Assembly: GCF_007748095.1 (NCBI RefSeq)
Contig: NZ_CP036287.1
Location: forward strand, 2,356,001-2,420,000
DNA length: 64,000 bases
Reading direction: 5' to 3'
Origin: Engelhardtia mirabilis
GTDB taxonomy: Bacteria; Planctomycetota; UBA1135; GCA-002686595
Part shown: positions 1 through 9,232 of the stretch, piece by piece
Layout of the letters: the number at the start of each line of letters is the position of its first letter
Position numbering within the stretch: position 1 is the stretch's first letter
Notes under the pieces: model-generated
Seen by the model: only the letters and a program-made list of their open reading frames with translations
Told to the model about the DNA's origin: nothing
The model's database searches: none
Translations under genes and position numbers: made by a program

Positions 1-115
1 CGAAGACTCATTCATCGGCTCCCTGGGGATCTTCGCGGTCTGGTCGGTGGCCGTCTTCCTGGTCGGCTACACCTTCTTCGTCCTGTCCCAACGGCGCTTC
101 GCCGACGAGGTCTGA
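1..115 (+). CDS. ABC-2 type polysaccharide export permease, C-terminal end (partial)
   Basis: Only the last 37 codons are in the window, reading from base 2 to a TGA at 113-115. The visible tail is a hydrophobic helix (GIFAVWSVAVFLVGYTFFVL) followed by a short basic end, as in the last membrane span of Wzm/TagG-type permeases. It sits 2 bases before the ATP-binding subunit at 118, which is the usual order permease then ATPase. The assignment relies mostly on that neighbour, because the fragment itself is too short to carry family motifs. Confidence 0.7.
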   Translation, partial: EDSFIGSLGIFAVWSVAVFLVGYTFFVLSQRRFADEV

Positions 116-117
116 GC

Positions 118-1404
118 GTGACCGGATCCATCTCGAGGAGTGACGGTTGGGCGATCGAGGTCGAGGGCCTCGGCAAGGCCTACCGCATGTACAAGCGCCC
201 CCTCGACCGTTTCGTCGAGTGGGGCAGCGCCGGGCGCTTGCAGCGCCACGGCCAGTTCTGGTCCCTGCGGGACGTGAACTTCAAGCTGCGTCCGGGCTCG
301 TCCATGGGCCTGTGCGGGGCCAACGGCGCGGGCAAGTCGACCCTTCTGAAGGTGCTCTCGGGCATCACTGCCCCGACCGAGGGTCGCCTCAAAATGCGTG
401 GCCGCGTGGCCAGTCTGCTGGAGCTGGGCGCGGGCTTCCACCTGGACTTCACGGGCCGGGCCAACATCTTCATGAACGGCGTGATGATGGGCTTCTCGCG
501 CCGCGAGATGGCCGCCAAGGTTGACGAGATCATCGAGTTCGCGGAGCTCGGCAACTACATCGACGAGCCGGTACGGACCTACTCGTCGGGGATGGGCCTG
601 CGCCTGGGCTTCTCGATCGCGGTGGCCGTCGACCCGGACATCCTGATCATCGACGAGGTCTTCGCGGTCGGCGACATGTACTTCCAGAAGAAGTGCATCG
701 ACAAGATCTACAGCTTCAAGCAGCGCAACAAGACGATCCTGTTCTGCAGCCACAGCCTCTACGACGTGCGCCAGCTGTGCGACGAGGCCCTGTGGATGCG
801 TGACGGTCGGGCCGCGGCCCAGGGTGATTCGGTTTACGTCACCAACGAGTACACGGCCTTCCAGCGCGACCACATCGGCGAGCAGAAGGAGGTCCTGGGT
901 GACGAGATCCCCAACGCCTCCGACCACCTCGGAGCGAGCGTCAAGCTGCCGCGCATCCGCGACGCGCGGGTCTACCGCCTCGGCACCGAGGAGGAGACCT
1001 ACGAGATCACCTCGGGCGACAGTGTCGAGATCCGAGTCTGGTGGGAGAACCCCGATCCGGCGGCGACGCCGATTCACCTGGGGGTGGGCTTCTTGCGCCA
1101 GGACATGACCACCTGCGGCGGCATGGGGACGCACCTGGACGGCCTCGAGCTCGAGGGTACCTCCGGCTGTACGGTGCTCGAGATGCCGAACGTCAAGCTG
1201 CTCGCGGGTCAGTTCCTGGTGCCGATCCTGCTGCTCGACGAGGGCGGCGTGCACAAGTACCAGGAGTTCCTGCTGCCGGAGAACCTGGTCGTGCGCTCGG
1301 TCACCCGCGACGTCGGCCTGTTCCGACTCGACCACGCCTGGCGTCTGAACGACGACCGGCCGGTCCCCGCACCGGTGGAGCGCGAGGCGGAGGAGGCCCG
1401 TTGA
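118..1404 (+). CDS. ABC transporter ATP-binding protein, Wzt type
   Basis: Cytoplasmic ATPase of a polysaccharide exporter, 428 aa from a GTG two bases after the permease stop. Visible motifs are Walker A GANGAGKST at about 67-75, the signature YSSGMGLRLGFS at 155-166, Walker B DILIIDEVFAVGD at 174-186 and the H-loop SHS at 211-213. Residues from about 260 to the end form the extra C-terminal beta domain that in Wzt proteins recognises the modified non-reducing end of the glycan. The length fits Wzt with this domain and is too long for a plain TagH-type ATPase. The following PIG-L and glycosyltransferase genes suggest that the cargo is an O-antigen-like or capsular glycan. The stop overlaps the next start by 4 bases (TTGA). 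Confidence 0.9.
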   Translation: MTGSISRSDGWAIEVEGLGKAYRMYKRPLDRFVEWGSAGRLQRHGQFWSLRDVNFKLRPGSSMGLCGANGAGKSTLLKVLSGITAPTEGRLKMRGRVASLLELGAGFHLDFTGRANIFMNGVMMGFSRREMAAKVDEIIEFAELGNYIDEPVRTYSSGMGLRLGFSIAVAVDPDILIIDEVFAVGDMYFQKKCIDKIYSFKQRNKTILFCSHSLYDVRQLCDEALWMRDGRAAAQGDSVYVTNEYTAFQRDHIGEQKEVLGDEIPNASDHLGASVKLPRIRDARVYRLGTEEETYEITSGDSVEIRVWWENPDPAATPIHLGVGFLRQDMTTCGGMGTHLDGLELEGTSGCTVLEMPNVKLLAGQFLVPILLLDEGGVHKYQEFLLPENLVVRSVTRDVGLFRLDHAWRLNDDRPVPAPVEREAEEAR

Positions 1405-2672
1405 GCGAGGCGTCCGCCGCGCCGGCGCCCGAGGTCGGTGTGGGCCCGCGCCACCACCGGCGATTGTCGGCCCTGGTGGTGAACTACAACACCGGTGCCT
1501 TCGCCGTGCAGTGCGTGCGCTCGCTCCTGCGCGAATGGCGCGACGAGGGGCGACGGCCCGAGGACCTCGAGGTGGTGGTCGTGGACAACGCCTCGCCGGC
1601 CGACCAGAGCGCCGCCCTGGCGGAGCTGGAGTCCCTGGGCGTCGTGGTCGTGGCAGCCGGCGACAACCTGGGCTACGCCGGCGGCATGAACCTGGCCCTG
1701 GAGCACACCTCCGGCGGGCCCCAGGACATGGTCGCCCTGCTCAACCCGGACCTGTTCATCCTGCCGGGCGCGATCGGCACGATGCTCGAGTTCCTGGTCG
1801 ACCACGCGGACGTGGGCGCCGTGGATCCGCGAGCCACGATCGATCCGGGTCAGGCCCTGAACCTGCCACGCAATGCCCTGCCGACGGTGGCCGAGCACGC
1901 GCTGATGAACCTGGCCCAGTGGCGGCCCTGGTTCACCCGCGCGTACAGCAAGAGGCGCACTCGCGCGGCGATCGAGTGGTGGACGGCAGACGGTCCGATC
2001 GACGCGGACATGCTCTCGGGCTGCTGCGTGATGCTGCGGCGCGAGGTCATCGCCGAGCTGCCCTACCCGTTGCTCGACCCGCGCTACCCGCTCTACTTCG
2101 AGGACACGGACCTGTTCCGGACCTTGAACCGACTGGGCTACCGCAACGTGCACCTGGGCAACGCGCGGGTGTTGCACCACTGGTCGCGCTCGGCCGGCTT
2201 CGGCGCTTCCTTCGCCGGCGAGCCCCAGCGACGCCAGCACTTGGCCCAGGCGGCCTACTTCAGCAAGTTCTACGGACGCCTGGGCGCGCGCCTGGCGGCC
2301 TGGCTGTCGAAGAAGGGCGCGCAGTGGGAGGGTGCCGGCGGCGAGCTGCACCCCATGGTCGACCTGGGACCCTGCGCGGAGCCGCCGGAGCTGGAGTTCG
2401 GCTCGCGCCGACGCTTCGTGGTGGAGGTGGGGCTCTCGCCCAAGTTCCTCCTGGCCTGCGGGGTGGTCGGCGAGGGCGACCGCTGGCGCTGCGCCGACGA
2501 CACCTGGACCTGGTGGTTCGAGGGCGCCTACTACCTGCGCGCGCTGGACCTGGACACGGGCGCGCTGATCGGCGCGTGGCGCCTGGTCAAGACGGCGCCT
2601 GGGCGACTGGAACCCATGCGTGAGGACGAGTGGGAGTCCGCCGCCCGCACGGCGGACGGGGTGAGTCGATGA
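1401..2672 (+). CDS. Glycosyltransferase family 2
   Basis: About 423 aa from a TTG at 1401 that overlaps the wzt stop, with GGAGG a few bases upstream. The GT-A fold begins with LSALVVNYNTG near residue 20. VVVDNASPAD follows, then NPDLF in place of a DXD, and later DTDLFRTLNRLGYRN and LHHWSRS. This layout resembles rhamnosyltransferase-like GT2 enzymes that use nucleotide sugars on the cytoplasmic face. Roughly 100 residues at the C-terminus, after about 320, do not match a motif I know. The specific sugar cannot be deduced. The stop overlaps the next gene in ATGA, so it is part of the same operon. Confidence 0.85.
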   Translation: MSEASAAPAPEVGVGPRHHRRLSALVVNYNTGAFAVQCVRSLLREWRDEGRRPEDLEVVVVDNASPADQSAALAELESLGVVVVAAGDNLGYAGGMNLALEHTSGGPQDMVALLNPDLFILPGAIGTMLEFLVDHADVGAVDPRATIDPGQALNLPRNALPTVAEHALMNLAQWRPWFTRAYSKRRTRAAIEWWTADGPIDADMLSGCCVMLRREVIAELPYPLLDPRYPLYFEDTDLFRTLNRLGYRNVHLGNARVLHHWSRSAGFGASFAGEPQRRQHLAQAAYFSKFYGRLGARLAAWLSKKGAQWEGAGGELHPMVDLGPCAEPPELEFGSRRRFVVEVGLSPKFLLACGVVGEGDRWRCADDTWTWWFEGAYYLRALDLDTGALIGAWRLVKTAPGRLEPMREDEWESAARTADGVSR

Positions 2673-3349
2673 GCGAGCAACGCTCGCCCCTGCCCGAGGT
2701 GGTGGGGGAGCTGCGGCGCGGGCCGGTGCTGCTCCTGGCCCCGCACCCCGACGACGACCTGATCGGACCGGGCTGCACCGCCGGCCTGCACGCCGCCCAG
2801 GGCGACCAGGTGCACGTGGTCGTGGTCTACGACGGCGCGGCCGGCAACGCGGGAAGCGACCTGCCGCGCGAGGAGTTCATCGCCCTGCGGCAGCGTGAAG
2901 CCCGCGCGGGCGGCGCGCACCTGGGGCTCTCCAGCTACGAGTTCTGGGGCTACCCCGAGGGTCACGAGCCCGGCCCGGCCGAGTTCCAGGCCGGAGTCGA
3001 ACGCCTGGCGGCGGTGATCGCCGACAAGCGCCCCGCGACGGTCTACGCCCCCTGGATCGGCGAGCACCACGTGGACCACCACGTGCTGGCCAAGGTGACC
3101 CGCGCCGCCCTGGAGCTGGCCGGCTTCCAGGGCGAAGCCTGGGGGTATGAAGTCTGGTCCGCGCTCGTGCCGACCCGCGTGGTCGACATCACCGAACTCT
3201 TCGAGCGCAAGGCCGCGGGCCTGCGCGAGCACCGCTCACAGCTCGCCCACACGGACCTGGTCCACTGCATCCGCGGCCTCAACGCCCACAGAAGCCTCTA
3301 CCTGCCCCGCGGCGGGGAGGCCTACGCCGAGGGCTTCGCGCCCCTGTGA
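2669..3349 (+). CDS. PIG-L/LmbE family deacetylase
   Basis: A 226-aa stand-alone zinc-dependent N-deacetylase of the PIG-L family. The metal motif HPDDD is near residue 26 and the second motif HHVDHH is near 130-136. Family members remove the acetyl group from N-acetylglucosamine-containing conjugates. In this operon the likely target is a sugar of the glycan or its lipid carrier, which is an inference. The ATG at 2669 overlaps the previous stop (ATGA) and was preferred to an in-frame start 39 bases upstream inside the glycosyltransferase. The next gene starts after 113 bases with a GC-rich hairpin, so this may be a transcription unit boundary. Confidence 0.88.
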   Translation: MSEQRSPLPEVVGELRRGPVLLLAPHPDDDLIGPGCTAGLHAAQGDQVHVVVVYDGAAGNAGSDLPREEFIALRQREARAGGAHLGLSSYEFWGYPEGHEPGPAEFQAGVERLAAVIADKRPATVYAPWIGEHHVDHHVLAKVTRAALELAGFQGEAWGYEVWSALVPTRVVDITELFERKAAGLREHRSQLAHTDLVHCIRGLNAHRSLYLPRGGEAYAEGFAPL

Positions 3350-3403
3350 GGCGACAGAGTAGGCGGACGTCAGGTGCCAGGCACAAGACCGCCGCCAAAC
3401 GGC

Positions 3404-3427
3404 GCGCCCCGTCCGGAAGCGGGGCGC
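3404..3427 (+). terminator. GC-rich hairpin between PIG-L genes
   Basis: A perfect 8-bp stem (GCGCCCCG with CGGGGCGC) closes an 8-base loop. There is no T-run after it. It lies in the only real gap of the glycosylation operon and is followed within 30 bases by a TAGACT hexamer just before the next start, so it could separate two transcription units. Weak as a terminator by itself. Confidence 0.3.
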
Positions 3428-3462
3428 CCGCCCGGGCCTCGAGACCGGCACGGCGGTAGACT

Positions 3463-5220
3463 TTGCCGCTCTCCCTGGCCCAGAAAGCGCTCTTGAAGCC
3501 CCTCTTCCCCCCCCTCGCCGACCCGTCCTCCCTCCCGCGGCGCGTGCTCTGCATCGCTCCCCACGCCGACGACGAGGTCTTCGGCTGCGGAGGCATGCTG
3601 GCCTTCCACGCCCTGCGGGGAGACGAAGTGCGCGTGGTCGTCCTGACCGACGGCGCAGCCGGCGACCCGGGCTCGAAGGAAGCCGACATCCGGGCGGCCC
3701 GCGTGGCCGAAGACCGGGCCGCCGGCGAGGCCCTGGGAGTCACCGACCAGCGCTTCCTGGGCCTCCCCGACGGGACTCTGGGCGCCCTTCCGGACCTGGT
3801 CGCGCGGATGTCGGCGGAACTCGAGGCGTTCGAGCCCGAGTTGGTCTACGGGCCCTCGCCCCAGGAGATGCACCCCGACCACCGCGCCGCGAGCCATGCC
3901 CTGATGGCGGCCCTGGCCCGCGGTCCCGAGCGCCGCGTGCTGCTCTACGGGGTCAACAACCAGGTCACCGCCGGCGTGCTGTTCGACACCACCGCCCAAT
4001 GGGATGCGAAGGTCGCCGCGATCCGCTGCTTCGAGAGCCAGCTGCGCTACCACGACCTGGTGGGCAAGGCCGAGGCCGTCGACCGTGCGCGCACGGTGAA
4101 CATCGAGGACGCCAGCGTGCGCTTCGTGGAGGGCTTCGCGGACCTCTCGAGCGACGACCTGGCCACCTACGAAGGCCGCGTCGGCGCGCTCCTGGACAGC
4201 CTGTTCGGGGCCGGCCACGGCCTGCCCTCCAACGCCGCCAACCCGGGGCCCTGGAGCGGCAACGCGACCAGCGGCCAATCGGTCGCCGCGCGCCGCGGCC
4301 TGCCCGAGACCACGGCGGTGATCTCCACCTGGAACAAGGTCGAGGACGTCTGCGCCAACCTGGACGCGATCCGGGCCCAGACCCTGCCCTTCGCCGAGGT
4401 GGTCGTGGTCGACAACTGCAGCTCGGACGCGACCGTGCGCACGATCCGCGAGCGCTATCCCGAGGTGCGCGTGGTGTCGATGCCGCACTCGGCCTACGGC
4501 GCCTGCGAGACCTTCAACATCGGCTTCGCCTGCGTCACCACCGAGCTGACCGCGATCCTCGACGACGACATCGTGATGCCGCCGGAGTGGCTCGAGAAGA
4601 CCACCGCGCGCCTGCTGAAAGAGCCCGCGAGCACCGCGATCGTCTCCACCAAGATCGTCGAGCCGGGCATGCCCGAGAGCTACAAGAGCTCCGAGCGCGT
4701 CAACACCGAGCGCTACATGAGCACCTTCCGCGGCTGCGCGAGCCTGGCGCGCTCGGCGGCGATCCGCGAGGCGGGCTACTACGACGAGCGCCTGTTCATC
4801 TACGGCAACGAGCGCGACCTGACCTGCCGCCTGCTGAACCGCGGCTACCGCGTGCTGCAGTACCCGGGGGTGGAGACGTTCCACCGCACGCCCTTCGGCA
4901 TCAAGATGGGCAAGCGCAGCCTGTACTTCCACGCGCGCAACGCCTGGCTGACGATGTTCAAGTACGCGCCCCTCGGTGACCTCGTGCGCCTGCCCTGGCT
5001 GGTGCTCACGCGGGTGCTGCTGCGCGGTTCCAAGTCGGAGGCCAAGGGCAGCGTCACCGACGCCACCGGGACGATCGGCATCGGCCGCTCGATCCGGGAG
5101 ACGCCCGGTGCCTGGTGGGTGCTCGTGCGCGCCGGCTGGAGCGTGGTCGTGAACATTCCGTACTGCCTGGCCCACCGCGAGCCCGTGCGCGCGGACGACT
5201 TCGAGTTGCCGCTCAAGTGA
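3463..5220 (+). CDS. PIG-L deacetylase fused to a GT2 glycosyltransferase
   Basis: A 585-aa two-domain protein. The N-terminal PIG-L domain has HADDE at 34-38 and MHPDHRAASH near 138-147. The C-terminal GT-A domain starts near 284 (AVISTWNKVEDVCANLDAI), has VVVDNCSSDAT, and a DDD metal site at about 367-369. The fusion suggests that deacetylation and transfer act on the same glycan intermediate. The start is uncertain: TTG 3463 gives the longest protein, but a TAGACT hexamer ends at 3462, and TTG 3493 would also leave the PIG-L domain complete. A run of eight C lies at 3507-3514, near the 5' end. The stop overlaps the next gene (GTGA). Confidence 0.87.
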   Translation: MPLSLAQKALLKPLFPPLADPSSLPRRVLCIAPHADDEVFGCGGMLAFHALRGDEVRVVVLTDGAAGDPGSKEADIRAARVAEDRAAGEALGVTDQRFLGLPDGTLGALPDLVARMSAELEAFEPELVYGPSPQEMHPDHRAASHALMAALARGPERRVLLYGVNNQVTAGVLFDTTAQWDAKVAAIRCFESQLRYHDLVGKAEAVDRARTVNIEDASVRFVEGFADLSSDDLATYEGRVGALLDSLFGAGHGLPSNAANPGPWSGNATSGQSVAARRGLPETTAVISTWNKVEDVCANLDAIRAQTLPFAEVVVVDNCSSDATVRTIRERYPEVRVVSMPHSAYGACETFNIGFACVTTELTAILDDDIVMPPEWLEKTTARLLKEPASTAIVSTKIVEPGMPESYKSSERVNTERYMSTFRGCASLARSAAIREAGYYDERLFIYGNERDLTCRLLNRGYRVLQYPGVETFHRTPFGIKMGKRSLYFHARNAWLTMFKYAPLGDLVRLPWLVLTRVLLRGSKSEAKGSVTDATGTIGIGRSIRETPGAWWVLVRAGWSVVVNIPYCLAHREPVRADDFELPLK

Positions 5221-6344
5221 CCGCCGACGGACAGCCGGTCGCCGGGGGGGGGCGTGACCAGGGCGCACCCGCCGGGCCGCGCATCGCCGCCGTCAGCGCG
5301 GTCGTCTGCAACTTCAACGGCGAGACCTATCTGGCCGCCTGCCTGGACGCGCTGCTGGCCATGGGCGAGGAGCTGGACGAGATCCTGGTGGTGGACAACG
5401 GCTCCACCGACCGCTCGATCGAGATCCTGGAGCGCGATTACCCGAGCGTCGACGTGTTGGCGCTGGGGGTCAACGGGGGGCCTGGGACCGCGCGCAACGC
5501 GGGCATGCGGGCGGCGCGCAACCGTTGGGTCCTGGCCGTGGACAACGACGCGGTGCTCGAGCCCGATGTGCTCGCCAAGCTGCGCGCGGCCCTCGAGGCG
5601 GACCACGCCGCGGTCCTGGCCCAGCCCCGCTCGCTGGTGCATTCGGACCCCTCGACGGTCCACTACGACGGGGCCAGCTTCCACTACGTGGGTCTGTTCA
5701 CCCTGCGGAACTTCTGGCGCCCCCTGGCCCAGGCCGAGGGCCACGGCACCGTGCCGGTGGACGGCCTGGTCTCGATCTGCGCCCTGATCGATCGCGATAT
5801 CGCCCTCGACCAGGGCGGCTACGACGAGGACTTCTTCATCCTGTTCGAGGACTTCGACTTGAGCCTGCGCCTGCGCATCGCCGGGCATCGGATCCTGTCG
5901 GTGGAAGACGCGATCGTGCTCCACAACGCCGGTACCCCCGGCATCAGCTTCCGCAACGAGCAGTACCCGCGCCGGCGCGCCTTCTACCACTCGCGCAACC
6001 GCTGGATCCTCCTGATCAAGAACCACGGTTGGTGGACGCTGCTCTTGAGCTCGCCCGGGATCCTGGTCTACGAACTCGCGTGGCTCGTGTTCGTCCTGCG
6101 CTCCGGGCACCTGGGCGTGCACCTGCGCGGCAAGTGGGTCTTCGTGCGTGATCTGCCGACGACCCTGCGCAAGCGCCGCCGGATCCAGTCCGGGCGCCGC
6201 ACCCGCGACCGCGACCTGCTGGTGGGGGGGCCCCTGACCCTCTCGCCCCAACTCGTGGCCAAGCCCGTCGCCGCGCGCCTGGCGGGCCTGCTCGACGGCG
6301 TCCTGCGCCTGTGGTGGGCGCTGGTCCAGCCCCTGGTGCGTTAG
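5217..6344 (+). CDS. Glycosyltransferase family 2 with C-terminal hydrophobic segment
   Basis: About 375 aa from GTG 5217, which overlaps the previous stop. GT2 signatures are VSAVVCNFNGETYLAACL near residue 25, ILVVDNGSTDRS near 55, and VDNDAVLEPDVL near 105, where DND takes the DXD place. A hydrophobic stretch near 275-300 (LLLSSPGILVYELAWLVFVL) suggests membrane association. A run of nine G at 5244-5252 lies within the first 12 codons, so a one-base slip there would abolish the product. The next gene follows after 12 bases. Confidence 0.86.
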   Translation: MTADGQPVAGGGRDQGAPAGPRIAAVSAVVCNFNGETYLAACLDALLAMGEELDEILVVDNGSTDRSIEILERDYPSVDVLALGVNGGPGTARNAGMRAARNRWVLAVDNDAVLEPDVLAKLRAALEADHAAVLAQPRSLVHSDPSTVHYDGASFHYVGLFTLRNFWRPLAQAEGHGTVPVDGLVSICALIDRDIALDQGGYDEDFFILFEDFDLSLRLRIAGHRILSVEDAIVLHNAGTPGISFRNEQYPRRRAFYHSRNRWILLIKNHGWWTLLLSSPGILVYELAWLVFVLRSGHLGVHLRGKWVFVRDLPTTLRKRRRIQSGRRTRDRDLLVGGPLTLSPQLVAKPVAARLAGLLDGVLRLWWALVQPLVR

Positions 6345-6356
6345 CCTCTTGGCCCC

Positions 6357-7829
6357 ATGCGGATCCTCTTCGTCAGCCACAACTTCCTCCCCAAGCACCC
6401 CGCGGGGACGGAGATCTACACCTTCCAGTGCGGGCGCGCGCTGGCGGAGCGTGGCCACGAGGTGCACGTCTTCACGACCGAGAAGGACATCGGCCGCAAG
6501 CACCTGACGGTCAACGTGCGCGAGTACGAGGGCTTGCCGGTCCACGAGCTGGTCAACAACCTCTTCTACAAGGACTTCCGCAGCACCTGGGACAACCCGG
6601 CCATCGCGCGGACCTTCGCCGACTTCCTCGACGACCTGAAGCCGGACGTGGTGCACTTCATGCACCTGATGTACCTCTCGGTCGGCTGCCTCGAGGAGGC
6701 GGCCAAGCGCGCGCCGGTCTTCTACACCCTGCACGATTATTGGCTGCAGTGCGCGCGCTTCGGCCAGCGAGTGCACGCCGATCGCTCGATCTGCCACACG
6801 ATCGACACCGATCGCTGCGGCCGCTGCATGGTCGACTTCAAGTTTCGACAGAGCGACACCCAGCGCCGAATGGCGAAGGTCATTGCCGCGGTCAACGGCG
6901 CGACCGGGATCGACCTGGGGCCGGCGGCGCGGCGCTTCGAGGCGCGGCTGCAGCCCTCCAAAGGCGCGCTCGAACAGGCGCCGCCGGGCTCCCTGCGGAT
7001 GCCCGACGGCACCGAGCAAGCGCCCGTTGCCGCCGAGCCCCTCACGCCCGAGGAACAGGTCATGGCCGACTCGATCCGCGAGCGCGACGAGGCCCTGCGT
7101 GCGCGCATCCTGCCGGCGGTCACGCGCTTCATCGCCCCCAGCCGCTTCCTGCGCGGTTCCTTCGTCGAATGGGGCATCCCCGAGCAGCAGATCCTTCACA
7201 TGCGGACGGGGATCGACCTGCGCCGCTTCGAGGGGCTCGAACGCCGCCGGGGCGAGAAGCTGCGTGTGGGCTTCATCGGCACGATCGTGCCGCACAAGGG
7301 CCTGCACGTGCTGTTGCAGGCCTGGCAGCAGCTTCCCGCCGACCTGCGCGCCAAGGCGGAGCTGGCCGTCTACGGTCCGACCGAGCACAACCCCCCTTAC
7401 GTGCGCGCGGTGCGCGAGCTGGCCACGTCGATGGGGGTGCCCCTGCGCGGGCGCCTCAAGGCCGGCGACGTGGCGGAGATCCTGCGCGGGGTCGACCTGT
7501 TGGTCGTGCCCAGCGTGTGGTACGAGAACTCGCCGCTGATCATCCTCGAGGCCCTGGCCACGCGCACGCCGCTGATGGTCTCGAACCTGGGTGGCATGGC
7601 CGAGCTGGTCGAGCCCGAGGTGACCGGCTTCCGCTTCGAGGTGGGCGACCCGCGCGACCTCGGCCACCGGTTGCGGTTGATCCTCGAGGAGCCCGGCCAG
7701 CTCGAGGCGCTGTACCCGGACCACAAGCAGATCCGCTCCGCCGAGGACGATGCCGAGGCCCTCGAGGAGCTCTACGGGGCCGCCCTGCGTGGGACCGTCG
7801 ACCAGGTCGTGATCGGAGGACCGGGTTGA
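6357..7829 (+). CDS. Glycosyltransferase family 4, Cys-rich insert (first of three)
   Basis: A 490-aa GT-B enzyme. The N-terminal donor motif region is LFVSHNFLPKHPAGTEIYT, and the C-terminal Rossmann half starts near 300 with GFIGTIVPHKGLHVLLQAW. The nucleotide-sugar EX7E-type region is near VPSVWYENSPLIILEAL. After HDYWLQC a cysteine cluster follows (SICHTIDTDRCGRCM), which recurs in the next two genes and may bind a metal. The ATG at 6357 has no clear Shine-Dalgarno sequence, but a TAGCCT hexamer lies 9 bases upstream. The residues near 170-235 are long and low in recognisable motifs. Confidence 0.87.
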   Translation: MRILFVSHNFLPKHPAGTEIYTFQCGRALAERGHEVHVFTTEKDIGRKHLTVNVREYEGLPVHELVNNLFYKDFRSTWDNPAIARTFADFLDDLKPDVVHFMHLMYLSVGCLEEAAKRAPVFYTLHDYWLQCARFGQRVHADRSICHTIDTDRCGRCMVDFKFRQSDTQRRMAKVIAAVNGATGIDLGPAARRFEARLQPSKGALEQAPPGSLRMPDGTEQAPVAAEPLTPEEQVMADSIRERDEALRARILPAVTRFIAPSRFLRGSFVEWGIPEQQILHMRTGIDLRRFEGLERRRGEKLRVGFIGTIVPHKGLHVLLQAWQQLPADLRAKAELAVYGPTEHNPPYVRAVRELATSMGVPLRGRLKAGDVAEILRGVDLLVVPSVWYENSPLIILEALATRTPLMVSNLGGMAELVEPEVTGFRFEVGDPRDLGHRLRLILEEPGQLEALYPDHKQIRSAEDDAEALEELYGAALRGTVDQVVIGGPG

Positions 7830-9232
7830 AGGTGGCCCTGGTCCTGCACGGCTATCCGCCGGAGCAGGTGGGGGGGACCGAGCTCTCGGTCCGCACCCTG
7901 GCCCACAACTTGGTCGCCGAAGGGCTCGAGGTCGTGGTCATCGCGGGCACCCTCGATTGGTCGCCGGGCTTCGCCACGACGACTTCGATCGACGAGGGCG
8001 CGTCGCGTCCGATCACTGTCTACAAGCTCCATCGCGGCGATCTCTACTTCGATCACTGGCAGAAGGGACGTGAGCCCCGCGTCTCCCGCGCCTTCGCCGA
8101 GATCCTGCGCAGCGAACGGCCCGACGTGGTCCACGTGCACCATTGGGTGCGGCTCTCGAACGATCTGGTGGCTGTCGCGGCGCGCTGCGGCATTCCGGCC
8201 GTGGTGACCCTGCAGGACCTGTGGAGCACCTGTCTGTTGACCTTCCGCGTGCGGCCGGACACTCGCAGCTTCTGCGAGGCCGAGATGGCGCCCGACCCGT
8301 GCCTGGACTGCGCGAGCGTCCTGCGGCCGCGTACGCCGTGGATGTCGCGCGCCCAGGCCGAAGCTCGCTTCGGCGAGCGCACCGCGTTCCTGCGTCGCGA
8401 GCTCGACCTCGCGCGGATCCGCATCGCCGCCTGCGGCTCGCACGCCCAGACGGTGCGGCAGTTCCTTGGCGTGTCCGATGTAGAGATCGATCTCTTGCCG
8501 CCGGGGGTCGACGTCCAGCTGGCTCGCCGAGCGCCCCGCGCTCTGCCCGGCGAGGGGGAGCCGCTGCGCATCGGCGCTTGGGGGCACCTCGCGCCCCTCA
8601 AAGGAGCCGACGTCCTGATCGAAGCCCTGCGGCTGCTGCCGAACCCGAACGCTGTGCGGCTGGAGTTGGCCGGCGGCGAGGTCGACCCGGCCTTCGCGGC
8701 GCACCTGCGCGAGCGCAGCGAGGGCCTGGACGTCCACTTTCATAGCGCCTACGAACTGGCGGAGCTCGACCGCAACTCGGTCAGCGACGTGCACCTGATG
8801 GCGACTGGCACCCGCGCCCACGAGTCCTGGGGGCTCGTGCTCGACGAGGCCCTGCTGATGGGACTGCCGAGCCTGCTGCCGGCCGCCGGCGCCCTGCTCG
8901 ATCGCGCCCAGGGCCGGGGCTTCGCGGCCCTGTACCGCCAGGGCGACCCCGCCGACCTGGCGCGGGTCATCGGCGAACTCTTGGCCGACCCCGCGCGCAT
9001 CGAGGCCATGCGTGCCGCAATCCCGGCTCCGGACGATTGTCGTCTGACCGGCGTCGACCACGCGCGGCTCACGGTCACGCTCTACCAGCGCGCGATCACC
9101 GCCGGCGCGCCGGCAGTCGAACCCGTGGACGAGGCCGACGAGCAGCGCGCCATCGAGTTCCAGGACGCCTGGGACGAGGGACTCAAGGCCGCTTCCGCCG
9201 TGGAGCTCGGCTTCGAGGAGGAGCCGTCGTGA
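7826..9232 (+). CDS. Glycosyltransferase family 4, Cys-rich insert (second of three)
   Basis: About 468 aa from TTG 7826, overlapping the previous stop (TTGA), with GGAGG upstream at a good distance. It begins LKVALVLHGYPPEQVGGTE, the same GGTE loop as its neighbours. The cysteine insert is present (FCEAEMAPDPCLDCASVL). The C-terminal half has IGAWGHLAPLKGADVLIEAL, then HESWGLVLDEALLMGLP in the EX7E region. Seven G at 7870-7876 lie within the first 20 codons. It probably adds one sugar of the same glycan; donor and acceptor are unknown. Confidence 0.86.
   Translation: MKVALVLHGYPPEQVGGTELSVRTLAHNLVAEGLEVVVIAGTLDWSPGFATTTSIDEGASRPITVYKLHRGDLYFDHWQKGREPRVSRAFAEILRSERPDVVHVHHWVRLSNDLVAVAARCGIPAVVTLQDLWSTCLLTFRVRPDTRSFCEAEMAPDPCLDCASVLRPRTPWMSRAQAEARFGERTAFLRRELDLARIRIAACGSHAQTVRQFLGVSDVEIDLLPPGVDVQLARRAPRALPGEGEPLRIGAWGHLAPLKGADVLIEALRLLPNPNAVRLELAGGEVDPAFAAHLRERSEGLDVHFHSAYELAELDRNSVSDVHLMATGTRAHESWGLVLDEALLMGLPSLLPAAGALLDRAQGRGFAALYRQGDPADLARVIGELLADPARIEAMRAAIPAPDDCRLTGVDHARLTVTLYQRAITAGAPAVEPVDEADEQRAIEFQDAWDEGLKAASAVELGFEEEPS

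Noticed and set aside
4845..7724. Very long open frame on the minus strand (about 959 codons)
   Set aside because: It lies opposite three genes with clear motifs. Its composition is His-, Val-, Asp- and Arg-rich without domains, as expected for an antisense shadow in GC-rich DNA.
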